In this document: in pieces, positions 49,797 through 61,300 of the stretch
Numbering within the stretch: position 1 is the stretch's first letter
Layout: each line of letters begins with the position of its first letter
Assembly (NCBI GenBank): GCA_012295275.1
Contig: CM022670.1
Location: 38,258,251 to 38,322,250, forward strand
DNA length: 64,000 nucleotides
Direction of reading: 5' to 3'
Source of the DNA: Chrysomallon squamiferum
Lineage: Eukaryota; Mollusca; Gastropoda; Neomphalida; Peltospiridae
Program-made: the position numbers and the translations under genes
The notes under the pieces: generated by a model
Told to the model about the DNA's origin: nothing
Database searches by the model: none
Seen by the model: the letters and a program-made list of their open reading frames with translations, nothing else

Positions 49797-50438
49797 GGGA
49801 GACGTTTCCAAAGTACACTGTAATTGCAGATCACTGCAAACAACACCATTGTTATTACAAAATTGTAGTATTTCATAGAAGAGTAGTTTGTATAGTTAAT
49901 TTGTTTTTAATGCTTAAAATTCAGTTGGCTAATTTTAGCATCCTTCAGAAAAACCACTTGCTTATGCTCTGTGCTCCAGCGTAACTTCATATGAAATCAA
50001 ATCTGTGATCCTTGTACGGTAGTACTTGAATTTGAACGAGGTATAAAACATGCTTTCCTTTCTATATTCGGTATGAACATTCACTTTAGTTTCCGTTCAT
50101 CTGCCCCAGCCCGCATGGCAATATATTCAGTCTTTGGTTCTGGATAATATATATGAAACTGATGATGTTATGGATGTGAACAAAACGTCCTCTTTTTAAA
50201 AAAGGTCTTTTGCAGTTGATTTGTGATTGATTCATTATTATTATTATTATTATTATTATTTCATTATTATTATTATCATCATCATCATCATCATCATCAT
50301 AATCATCATCATCATTATTATTATTAAATATCTCTGTAATTATAAAAAATAAAAATAATAAAAAAGCAAAAAAACCAAGTCTGATAAATCAAGGTTTGTG
50401 ATGCTATCAAATTTATTTTCACAGTTGAGTTAACATAC
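49543..50438 (-). other. 5' UTR intron of the zinc-finger gene
   Basis: The donor CAAAG|GTATGT (boundary 50439/50438) and the acceptor TTTATTTTCTTTCATCCACAG (boundary 49543/49542) are both strong on the minus strand and frame an 896-nt intron. It holds a tandem duplication of about 85 bp (49573-49741), (AAT)n at 49766-49796 and ATT/ATC repeats at 50236-50330. Confidence 0.6.
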
Positions 50439-50554
50439 CTTTGTCTCGTTACGTCGAATGGCGAATGAGTAGAGAAGTATAACAGATTATACAAGTTGAA
50501 ATTTCAAAAATATTTCCTTCGTATATTTGTTTCAATATAGTTTACTTTTTTAGC

Positions 50555-50556
<2 letters not shown>
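50439..50556 (-). other. Inferred 5' UTR exon of the zinc-finger gene
   Basis: The exon ends at a consensus donor at 50439. Joined to 49542, the frame of Met1 meets TAA within five codons upstream, and no ATG occurs in the roughly 120 nt before the donor. It is therefore non-coding. The 5' boundary (transcription start) is not visible. I set it provisionally at the edge of the (GA)n tract. Confidence 0.5.

Positions 50557-50557
<1 letters not shown>

Positions 50558-50629
<72 letters not shown>
50558..50629. repeat. Long (GA)n tract upstream of the zinc-finger gene
   Basis: About 36 uninterrupted AG dinucleotides lie roughly 120 nt upstream of the 5' UTR donor of the zinc-finger gene, that is, in its probable promoter. 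It reads as (CT)n on the sense strand of that gene. It may be neutral or may act as a GAGA-type promoter element. Confidence 0.9.
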
Positions 50630-50631
<2 letters not shown>

Positions 50632-51339
50632 AAACGAAATTACTAGACTACAAGCCATTCAGCTTGAATTATTTTGTTCCAGTAAACGTACGTTCGTTAA
50701 ACCGGTATATTTTATGTCAAGACTGTAATTAGATAGCTTGGGAACTAACTATCAGAGGATGACTTGAAATACATACAAACGTAGTCTCTGGCTATCTAGC
50801 ATTTTAAATAAAAAACAGATTTTAACATTTACTTAGTCTACGAATGTTGTTTTAGTTATATAAATAGATAACCTGTAAGTTTGATCTGTATACAAGCGTG
50901 TTTGAGAGCCCTTTAAATATTCCTGTAAGTGAGAATTATATATATATATATATATATATATTTCGAATCTTTTGCAATGTCTCTAAAAATTCACATGCAT
51001 TAATATTTCTTTTCATCTTAAACCTTTGTGATGATGATGATGATAATATTAATAATAATAAAAATAATAATAATATTAAAATTAATAATAAAAGTCAAGT
51101 AAGTCTAATTTTGTGTGTGTATGTTAATGTGTGTATACACATACATACACATTCACTTAGATACACGTATGCAAGTATATATAACAACTTACCTATTATC
51201 CTTCTCGAAACGAAATTGTGTTTTGACTATCGTAAAGTTAGACTACAGTTTATATTGCCTAACATAACAGAAGAAGGACAAAAAAATAAAAATTAATAAT
51301 AATAATAATTTTGCTATGACAACTGTAACAAAAATACTG

Positions 51340-51480
51340 TTGCTAATGCTGACGAGCTTGATAACGCCAGGCAGTAACTGGTTGTCATGGCTACCATCGT
51401 CAGAGGTACCCTACTTTTCATGCGTGCGTTTCTATAGTAACCTCGTTACGATATCGATCGATGTAAACAAGCTAATGTCT
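51340..51480. promoter_or_regulatory. Promoter-like island with two RFX-type X-boxes
   Basis: Two imperfect RFX X-box palindromes lie 33 bp apart: GGTTGTCATGGCTACC (51380-51395) and GTTTCTATAGTAACC (51428-51442). The consensus is close to GTTNCCATGGNAAC. ATATCGATCGAT and the forkhead-like TGTAAACA follow at about 51450-51469. The patch is richer in CpG than its surroundings. RFX factors classically drive ciliary genes, but no target gene start is identified here. A short plus-strand frame (51316-51531) overlaps it without a recognisable domain. Confidence 0.4.
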
Positions 51481-51499
51481 TCTTTTAAATCACTGTTAA

Positions 51500-54260
51500 C
51501 AGAAGAGAGAAAAAACAGAGATAATTTATAAAAATTGTGTTCTGCAATATAATAATTTCTGCATGAATATTGTTAACAACGACGTAATATTTAGTAACGA
51601 CGACGACGGCGTTATTAACAGTATACGGTTGCAATTATAATGGCAATTAATATGACCTGGAAATTTCTGTCCATAACCTGATGGAAGGTTCTCGAATTAT
51701 CTACCGATAATGGCTATAATAGAAAACTGACTTGGATACACCACAACAAAACAGCTCGACTTCAAACCAGTTTGTTAACAACACAGCTCTAATAAACATT
51801 CTAGCTCAGACAGCCATGACGTCTACAGCCTTGTACCAATGACTGACTTGCTGGAAACTTCCATGAATGTATTATCACTAATTAAACAGCGTTAATTATT
51901 ACCATGGCATCTTCTGAAGTATTTATTAAAGTTAATTATTTTGAAAGCAACAAGGTTTCCATATCACTCACACACACACACACACGCACGCACGCATGCA
52001 TGCATGTTGCATTCCTTTATTCAAAGCATTGGCTATTTTGGACACCCTCCCTTTTCTGTGTTTCAGTTCTGCAGCAGTATTTGTCAGTGGAAATGACAGT
52101 AATAATTATTTTGTATGTAATTATATCACATATTTTCTTCTCCATTTTTCAAATCATACTTTATTCATTTTTATTTTCTGTAATTCAGTGATTAGACTGC
52201 AGACATGGGACAATGTAGATCTTAGGATTGACCTTGTTTAGTGCATAATGATAGTAATCCATGATAATTAGAAAAATAATAATAATATTTTTTGTTATAT
52301 ATATATATTATAATGTAATAATCTTTTGATAAGTACACATAAGAATTTATAAAGGGTTAAAATGATAATCAGGCATTTATATGATAACTTTTATCCTAGG
52401 TTTTGTAATAAATAAAATAAATGTTGTTTTATTAAATAGCAGAATCTTTATAAATAAATTGAGTTTTTATTTTACTTTCATTGTCAACATCCAACAATGT
52501 AGACATTTTGATTGAACTGACTGGAAATTATGTTTTTAATTACTCATAAAACAACAACAACAATAATATTATTATTAATTAATTAATTGATTATGAGCAT
52601 GAAAAATAAAAATAAATAAACTTACCAGATTGTTAAATCAGTTAACTTTATTTTAGAAACAAAACAACATTGGATAAAAACATAAATACAGATCTCAGTA
52701 ATTTGCCCATCTTTTTATTAATGTTTTAATTTGCATAGGTCCATGAAATTAAAACATTTTTGGATAAAAATAATGAACAAACAAACGTAACATTAAAAAT
52801 ATGCATTGTGTCAGTTTACAAGTGATAATTTGTTCAATAACAGAAAATATGCCTTCTGTGATTTGGAAATAAAATTTTATTTAAAAAAAAAAAAGAAGAA
52901 AAGAGAATTAGAAAAAGTCTATAGTGTTTATTATACAACCTTTAGTTTATTATAATGTAAAAATGTATATATTTTGAAGTATTTAAGCTTCTTTAGAATT
53001 TTCATTTAAGAAAAACATTTCTTTCTTAAGCCTTGATTTGAAAGTAGCAACACAAATTGAAAGCATTATATATAAAATAGATTATTCTTTTTTATTTTTT
53101 AAAAATAAGTTTATCATTTTAAAAAAAGTATTTATAATGCTGTTTTTGTAATGTAACATAATTTTTAAATTATTTTTTATAATTTTATATATATATATAT
53201 ACATACGTATGTTTGAAATATTTAATTTTTTAAATTTTTTTGACATTATAAAATTATTAAGAAAAAATAGTTAATAGATATAAATATAGAAAACAAAAAA
53301 TAATGTTGTCTATTTTTTTGTTTTATAGGTGCTGTAAAGAAATACAGTAACAAGATATTATATAATGAAGCAAATAAAATAAATAACAATTTTTAAAAAT
53401 AAAAATCCTTTACCATGTATGTTTAGTTTAGTTTATAGGTATGGCTGCAATATGTGAATATAATAATTCAGCTACCAATATATACAGTATTATTCAATGT
53501 ACCAAAATTATGTAACACTTTCCTAAACAAACAGTATTAATAAGATACATATCCACTGAAAATATGCAACGTAATACCATGAAAATATAATTAATACTTT
53601 TCTTCCAATTACATTTTTTTATCATTATATCCTTATCTTTACAATTATTTCTGCCATTACTAAATAAATAACAGAAATGCATTGCTAAAATTTTAACCAT
53701 AAAACCCTATTGAATTATTAAATATTGAAATTCATGTTAAAGGGACATTTAAAAAAATTTAAATTCATTAAGTATAATATCACTTTTTTCCAGTAACTAG
53801 TATTTTCTTTTAACAAGTGTCTTATTCTCTTTTACAGACTAAATATTTTACTGCAGACTAATAAACAGCTATGCTTGTTCACAGGTACGGCATATTTCTG
53901 GGAGATAACTTTCTGTTATTACTGCCTGCTAGTTAGTAACAGTTACCCATGGCAAGTAGACTGCTGCTATTTAGAACTGATGTCCAACACAAGAACTAAG
54001 GTAAGCCAATCAGAGTTTTTTTGGGGTTTTTTTAAAATTATTTTCATATTAATAATAATTTTAAAATGTTTTAACCTTTAGTGATTATTCAAATTTGTTA
54101 TAACATTCTCTGTACATCTACAGCCTTCTTCTTCTGATTACTTACAAAACTGACCATAAAACTGTTCTTATCATTAAAAAAAAAATAATAATAATAAAAA
54201 AAAAAAATTAAAGTAATTTTGTCCAATAAATAAACCAACAAAAACAATCAAAATACCATA
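51500..54260. other. Intergenic stretch between the two genes
   Basis: No gene is visible. It contains (AC)n at about 51967-51983, TA-rich blocks near 52298 and 53190, and A-rich sequence. The short plus frame at 53875-54081 has no recognisable features. CpG is scattered at 51580-51640 (GACGACGACGGCG). Confidence 0.5.
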
Positions 54261-54265
54261 AAAAG

Positions 54266-54271
54266 TTTATT
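54266..54271 (-). terminator. Candidate polyadenylation signal of Rae1
   Basis: AATAAA on the minus strand lies about 1.05 kb past the Rae1 stop codon. A nearer candidate lies at about 55229-55234, 90 nt past the stop. The sequence alone does not tell which is used, so the 3' UTR could be about 0.1 or 1.1 kb. Confidence 0.3.
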
Positions 54272-55322
54272 ATTTGTCAGAAATCAGTTATCCATTTCCA
54301 TCAGATTCTTAAAATCCTTTAAACAACCATAATACATTTGTCCATTTACATTTATATAAAAACATCATGAAATGCCGTAACTAAAGACTTACTGTCAATG
54401 TAGATATGGAAAATATGTACCATAATTAAACATCAATTAGGAAATAAACTGATTTTATCTGTGCTTGTGGATTTAATACTGCTAAAAGGCTTTTAAAACT
54501 GAATGTGTTAGCACAAGCTGTTAAATGTAAATATTTAGCTGTGTGAAATCCACATAACCTAGCAAAGAAAATGAAATCTCAGTACTTTTATCTCCGTGAC
54601 AAAAATGTATTCAGTGTTTTCAACATATACAGCAATAAGATAAAAAAAAAAAAGGTAAAAAGGGTGAAAAGGCAAAAAGGCCCATTTTTAAAATGAGGAT
54701 AATCTTCAAGTGCCAACAAAAACAGGCTGTGTATATATATATATATTCAAATGCAGAACTTCTGTTTTCCATAGTTCATTAATACATAAACATTTGGTAG
54801 CCAGTAAATGTGATTTAATATCAGGGTTATTTTAAACATGACAAGAAAATTGAATAACATTCTGTAAATGTGCTGAACCCTTCAACCTTAAAACAGCAAA
54901 ATAAAATATGGGTTGACATTATGAAACTGACACATGCAAATGGTCACAGATTAGATTGTTGGTTACTTGAAGTGAGTTAGTGCAAAGTTCTCTGTTCTTA
55001 CAGGTCATCGAATTTCTCTGCACGTAAACCTGTCTTATTAAACCAGAAATGAAAATTAGAGATGTTTCTTTTTTTTTTTTTTTCATATCAACAAATCAAC
55101 TGGGTAGCCTGTCAGAACTGTAGATTTTGCATAAGTCAAGTTAGAATAACATTTTCTCAAATGTCGTGTACATATAAATGTTAACAGGCCTGAACTAAAA
55201 AGGTTAATGAACTCCAGTGTTTGAGATATGAAAATATTTTATTTTATAATATTTCGGTATCTATGGATGGCTTTAGCTTGGTTACAATGATGTATCTGAA
55301 TAGAACCAGCTGCTTGCTGCAG

Positions 55323-58300
55323 TTATGTTCTTTTTGTGCTGGGTTTTAACTCGTCAAAGCAGGATCGGAGGAAAATATGTGGCTTCATCTTCTGGGGATC
55401 ATACCCTTCGTGACCCTGAAATAAAACAAAACAGTTTGTGAAAAGAGAGCCAGAAGTGATAAATACATAAAACGAACCTATAACAAAACATTTTTGTGAA
55501 ATGAACACCAATCTTTGACAATATCTGTCAATAAAATAAACGATGCAAACAAACAGATATTTGTACATGAAAATGTAAACATTTTTTTCCAAAGTTAGCA
55601 TATATAACAACTGTGCAATGACTTACTCTGACTTTAAAGGTTTTTTTTTATCATAATATATAAATCAATAACATTAACGAACATTCTAACACTATGTTTA
55701 AGGAGTGGTTGTTGTCTTCTGTTGCCCATGGTATTGGTCTATTTGAAGAAAGCAGATTATGTTACCATGGATTGTTACAGATAAGACTGGATGTTATGAT
55801 AAATATCTCCTAGACAACAAAAACAGGTCTAAGGCTATAACACAAACTATGATGTGAAATAACAGAAAAAAAGAATATTCTGGATGAACAGACATCAATA
55901 AATTTTTATCCATTTTAACAAAAACAGGAATATTTGAAATACTGTTTAAATATTTACTTTGTAAAACAAAATAATTAATTAATAATTAAGAAAAATATAA
56001 AATATTCAACATAATAGTAGCAATACCAGATTTTTTCATTTCTGCCCTTTTAAAATGAATCTGAATGTTATACGTATTATTAAAATTGTGTGTTAACATT
56101 CTGTTTTAAGGATGTGGACATTTAGCACAAAACCCCTGAACTTTTAAGAGTGCTCATCCATCAAAATATGTTTACAAATACAATAACAAGCATTCATACA
56201 TGGAATACTTCTTCTAATGTTAGCTTAAAATGTTGGCCTCGTTTTCATGGATTTTTAACAGTATTTTATAACAATTATTGTGGTTAATAAAACATTTAAA
56301 AAAAAATAAAAAAAATATTTTTATTTGTTTGAACATGTCAAATTGGTAACACATGTTTTTTTATTCCAAATCATAATTTATTGACCACTATTTTTATATA
56401 TATATATAGATGAAGTATTTATCAGAAATCAGCTATCACTTCCTCAAAACAATAGCAACAAACTGCATAGTCTTCAAGTTAACTTCCATGTCAAAAATAA
56501 CGTATTCTCCTAATTTTATTTCTGAACAGTTATCTGTTTAGCAGTGATGTATGCTTAACAACAAGAAATATAAATAAAGTAAAGTATTTTGGTCACTGAT
56601 TATATTAAAGCAACATAACTTAACTGCAGTATGCAGTGGATTCAATATTATTACCAAAAACTACTGAACATATTATTTATTTCACCTTTGACCAGTCATA
56701 ACTGGAGGCATAAGCAAAGATGTTTCCTTGTGCATTGAAGTTGCAAGCAGTGATGGGCTGATCAAACTGCTCTGATGTTTTTAGCTTTGTGCGAGCATCT
56801 TTATCCCAGAAGCTGAATCTGCCATCAGAGCCAACGGTTGATAAGGTTCCATGTACAGGATGAAAAGAGATGTCATTGACCTGAAAGACAACAAATTAAA
56901 TTAAAGTAATCCATGGAATACAAATGCGTTCATGGACACACCACACACCAAACTGTATCATGTGTGAATTTCTAAATCAATAATTTAATTTTAGCCATTT
57001 GATATGACCTGCATTTATGCTAAAATAAAGTTTTGTTATAGGTGTGTACACAAACATATACATACAACACATATTTTAACTTTGAATAACTGTAAGATGT
57101 AATAAGCATTGGCAGTAATCATTAAAATCATTTGAATGTTACAACTGAAAGTAAACATGAAACCTCTTGAAATTATTAAGTATTGCACATCTTCCCATTA
57201 CTAATTTCTAAAATGCAACATACAATTCACAGAAGACAGACATCATCGAAAAAAGTTAATTGCTAGAAAATCTCATGAAGAAGATGGAGCAGGCCAGTGA
57301 TATTTTATATTGAATATTTTTCTTAAAGTGGTTTTTTAAACCCATTGTTTAGGTCTAAAATCATTCATATTATATTGTTTTATTAAAATTCAAAAATGTG
57401 TTCCATTTATATTTTTATTTTGCATAACAAGTTCAATTTGTAAATACATTCAAATTTGTATGCTGTATTAAAACAATTCCAAAATGTTTCTCAACTAATT
57501 AATAATAAAGATTTACCAACATAATTTTTATCAACATATATGTGTAACAATACAAGTAAAAATACAAATAAATATATGTTTACTTCAGTCTTCGCTACAG
57601 GAAAAAAAAAAGAGAAAACAATTTATGTTCATTTATAAATATAAAAACAACATAAATTATTAACAAGGAAAACCATAATATGAATTTATCCATGTACCAT
57701 AATAATACTTACTGCATAAATATCTTGCATTCCACTGGGCGTTCCATTAGACCTGTGACATTTAAAAGTGAAGTTATCTTTTGGATTTGTTGGATTTACG
57801 TAATGAATGGCTACCCTCCCTTCAATACTTCCAAGAGCAAAACCTGTTGGCATGTTAGTTTTCTTGTCTAAGAAAATACTCACACATCGATGCTGAAAAG
57901 AGATAAAAACACTAAATAATGAAAAGATAATGTAACCAGAATTCAAGCCTTTCTGACCAGATCATGTCATAGTAACACAATGGAATCATATACAAAAGCA
58001 TGAAATCTGAAGCACATCCATTAAGTAGGTTTGTTTGAATAACGTTTTAAATTTCCAATGTCATATCTTACAAAAAGGCAGTGTATGCTTTTGGACATAT
58101 AACACCAATAACTATAAAAACTTTGAGCAGAAAAATATATGAAAAGGAATGAATTCTAAGAAACACACCTTTGATTTAATATACTAACAAAGGTGAAGAA
58201 GTGTCTGTTCTTGTTGTTATTAGTAAAGAGCAAATGGTTCAAAATTATACAAATACTGAAATATCAACTATAAATTATAATATCAAATATTTCAAACAAC

Positions 58301-61300
58301 ATACAGGTTTTTGGGTGTTTTTTTTTATATTACAGTTAAACATGTTTAGTTCTCAGAATACTTTGGCACTTCCCAAAACTGAAAGTGTGTATAAAAAGTA
58401 AGGAGAGGTGCCACTTGTTTGCTGGTAGAAGAATTTAAAAAAATGTAATAATGAGTAATGTACGGCTGCCATCTGTTCATCCAATGAGTACTGATATAAC
58501 TATGACATACAAAAAAAAAGACTGGAACTTTCTACAGAATATTTTTTAATGCATACATCCAAATACCATTACCTACAAGATTCTTGTGCAATAAAAACTA
58601 CTGACCTGATATTTAAGTGGTGATTCGGTTCTTTTGAATTCCTGTGGCTGGTTTTCTAGCTGATAAATAATCAAACCTCTGCCAGCTGTACCCACCACAG
58701 CCATAGGATATTTCTTAAAAATTAAAAAAAAACAAATTAAATTTAAAAAAAATGTTTTAAATTAAATGTTATTAAAATTTACAGTAATAAAAATTATTGA
58801 AATTATAAAGATAAATAGTCAGACAATTAGTAAATGAATTCAGTTACATTTTCTTAACCAAATAAGATGATTGTAAAGGTATGATTAATAAACATGTACT
58901 GAAGACAAGCACATATTTCTGTGTTTGTGATGATGTTGACAGCTAGTTAACATTTTCTTTTAACCACTTGGGCCTGTGTCACTCAGCATGTGAGTGATGA
59001 CACAGTTTGACTCCAGCGAGTCAGTGCTCATGAGTCTGAATTCATGATGTACCAAAACAACCAGTGCATTCATTGCATGTTATTTACACAGTTAAACCCA
59101 AAAGAGCATAGACATGAGATTCACTTACTCAAACAAAAAATCAATATTTATTAAAATAACTATGCAGGTGATGTCATAATCAGTAGTTCTCAACAGTGTG
59201 GTAAACTTTAAGGCACTGTAGGCACAATGGTTAGATGAGGACTGCACTCTGCCAAGGATTTTGCAGAGAGGTCTGCGTAATTTTACTGTCATCCAGTAGC
59301 GTTTCACACAATTCATGGCGACTGATGACTTGGTGAGTTGGTCTGATAAATCCACTGTTTCCATCAGCTGTAGTCCAACAGAAGTGTGGGCTCTGTTACC
59401 AGATCACTATTCTATTTTTGTTTTATCAGATGGAATCTGCACACTGGCATGCATGGTGGTCAGTGATCAGACATGTATCTTGTCTTACTATGATGTCAAT
59501 GGCCAAGAACTACCCATGTAATGAATGTACTGGGCTAACTGTGACAGTGGAATGTCAGAATCATCACATGATGATGATGAAGATGAACCTCCAAAACATT
59601 TGTTAGACTCCTTGACCAAGTAATGGAAATAATTGTTAGATTCCCCCGATGATTATAATAAATAGAATTCCAAAATCACATTGAATTTTGGCAGAGTAAT
59701 TTAGAAGATTTTTTTTTTTTTCAAGTCTTTATATGCAGGCCCCCAAAAAAGACAAAACAAAGAAAACAAATAATAATAATATCAAAAACAAATTCATTAT
59801 GTAATAGCACGTGCACGGATATTTTCAGTAGTGTACAGGCACACCATCTACATGATCATTTCAGACTCCGATAGAATAAACACATAAACACACACACACA
59901 CACACACACTGTAACATGCATTCAAATGCATTCTCACACACATTTGTCTGTCTATATGTATATGCATATGTAAGTATGTATAATGAAATTCATGGATGCT
60001 AGTGTACATACATATAACTTGATAAACATAACTTACAACATCTGCACAGTAGCATCTCTCTGGTAATTGTATATTCATTATTGGTGTAGAAGATCGAGTA
60101 TCCCAAAACTACAAAACAAAAAATAATAACACAATAAAAACAAATAATAATAAGACTCAAAATTTTAAAAATAAAGAATATCAAGTTAATGAAAAGCTTT
60201 TAAATGAAAAATAATATCTAAAATAATTCTAACCATTTCCTTTTGTAATATTGTTAGTATCAAATACCTTGTTGCTTTTATCTTATTAAAGGATATAATA
60301 TACACCATTTCAAAAACAAAAAAACAACAACAAACAAGACTGCACTTGTTAATCACTGATATTGTAAATTAAACCATTCATTTTAATATCAGAACGGCAA
60401 AGAGTGTATTAGAAAAGGTTTTCTGCTATTACAATATCACTGTATTATGAAATATAACATAAAAACAAACAAATTCAGTATTTTGTTTCTTAAATGTGAT
60501 TTTAAAATGCCTCTCATACCTTCAGTGTTTTGTCCCAACTTCCGGTCATAAGACAACTGTATTGAGGTGCTTTTATCCAGTGAACAGTTCGTATTGGTGC
60601 ATCATGCTGCAATGAAAATAAAAACCGTGTACAGTAATCAAGTGTGTGAATAAATACAGTTTTATAAAATGATTAAAAACGAATTCAATGGAATAAAAAC
60701 AAATTCATGAAGAATATGTATTCCGTATCATTTTATATGGCTTGTGTGTGTGTGTATGTGTGTGTGTGTGTGTGTGTGTTATTGACACTAGTCATAAAGG
60801 TATATCAAATTAAAAATATGCCAGTTCTTCAAGAATTTAAAATGTGTACCTGAGCAACTTGTACAAACTGATTACTGTTTAAATCCCACATTTTTGCTGT
60901 CCTGTCACATGATGCTGTGAAAACTTTGGTACCATCCTGTAGAACAAAACATTAATTAATAGTTAACATAGTGATTAACAAATTATGTTAAATATGTTTG
61001 CCATTACTTTCAATCAGCATACAAGTGGGAAAATATAAACAGCTTTAATAAATTGAAAAAAAAAAGATTTTGTTCATAAATAAGACAAATTAAAATGATT
61101 AACCATTCATCTTACTTAAAATGCTTCTAAATTATGCTATTTTTAAAGGCATTTTTACTAAGTTTATTAAATATTTAAAATACTGGTGACTGTAGTTTTT
61201 ATATTAAGTTTGACAGAAGAGAAAAATCATCTGGCTTCAGCAAGTAGCTGATTACAGCCAGATGAAAAAATTTCAAATATAAACTTACATCACTCCAGTC

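Noticed and set aside
50898-51296. 132-codon plus-strand open frame
   Set aside because: It crosses (TA)n, GATGAT and AATAAT repeats, giving Ile/Asn/Asp runs. No domain or start context supports it.
51316-51531. 71-codon plus frame with a hydrophobic N-terminus
   Set aside because: It could mimic a signal peptide, but it overlaps the X-box island, ends in a basic tail with no cysteine framework, and resembles no secreted family.
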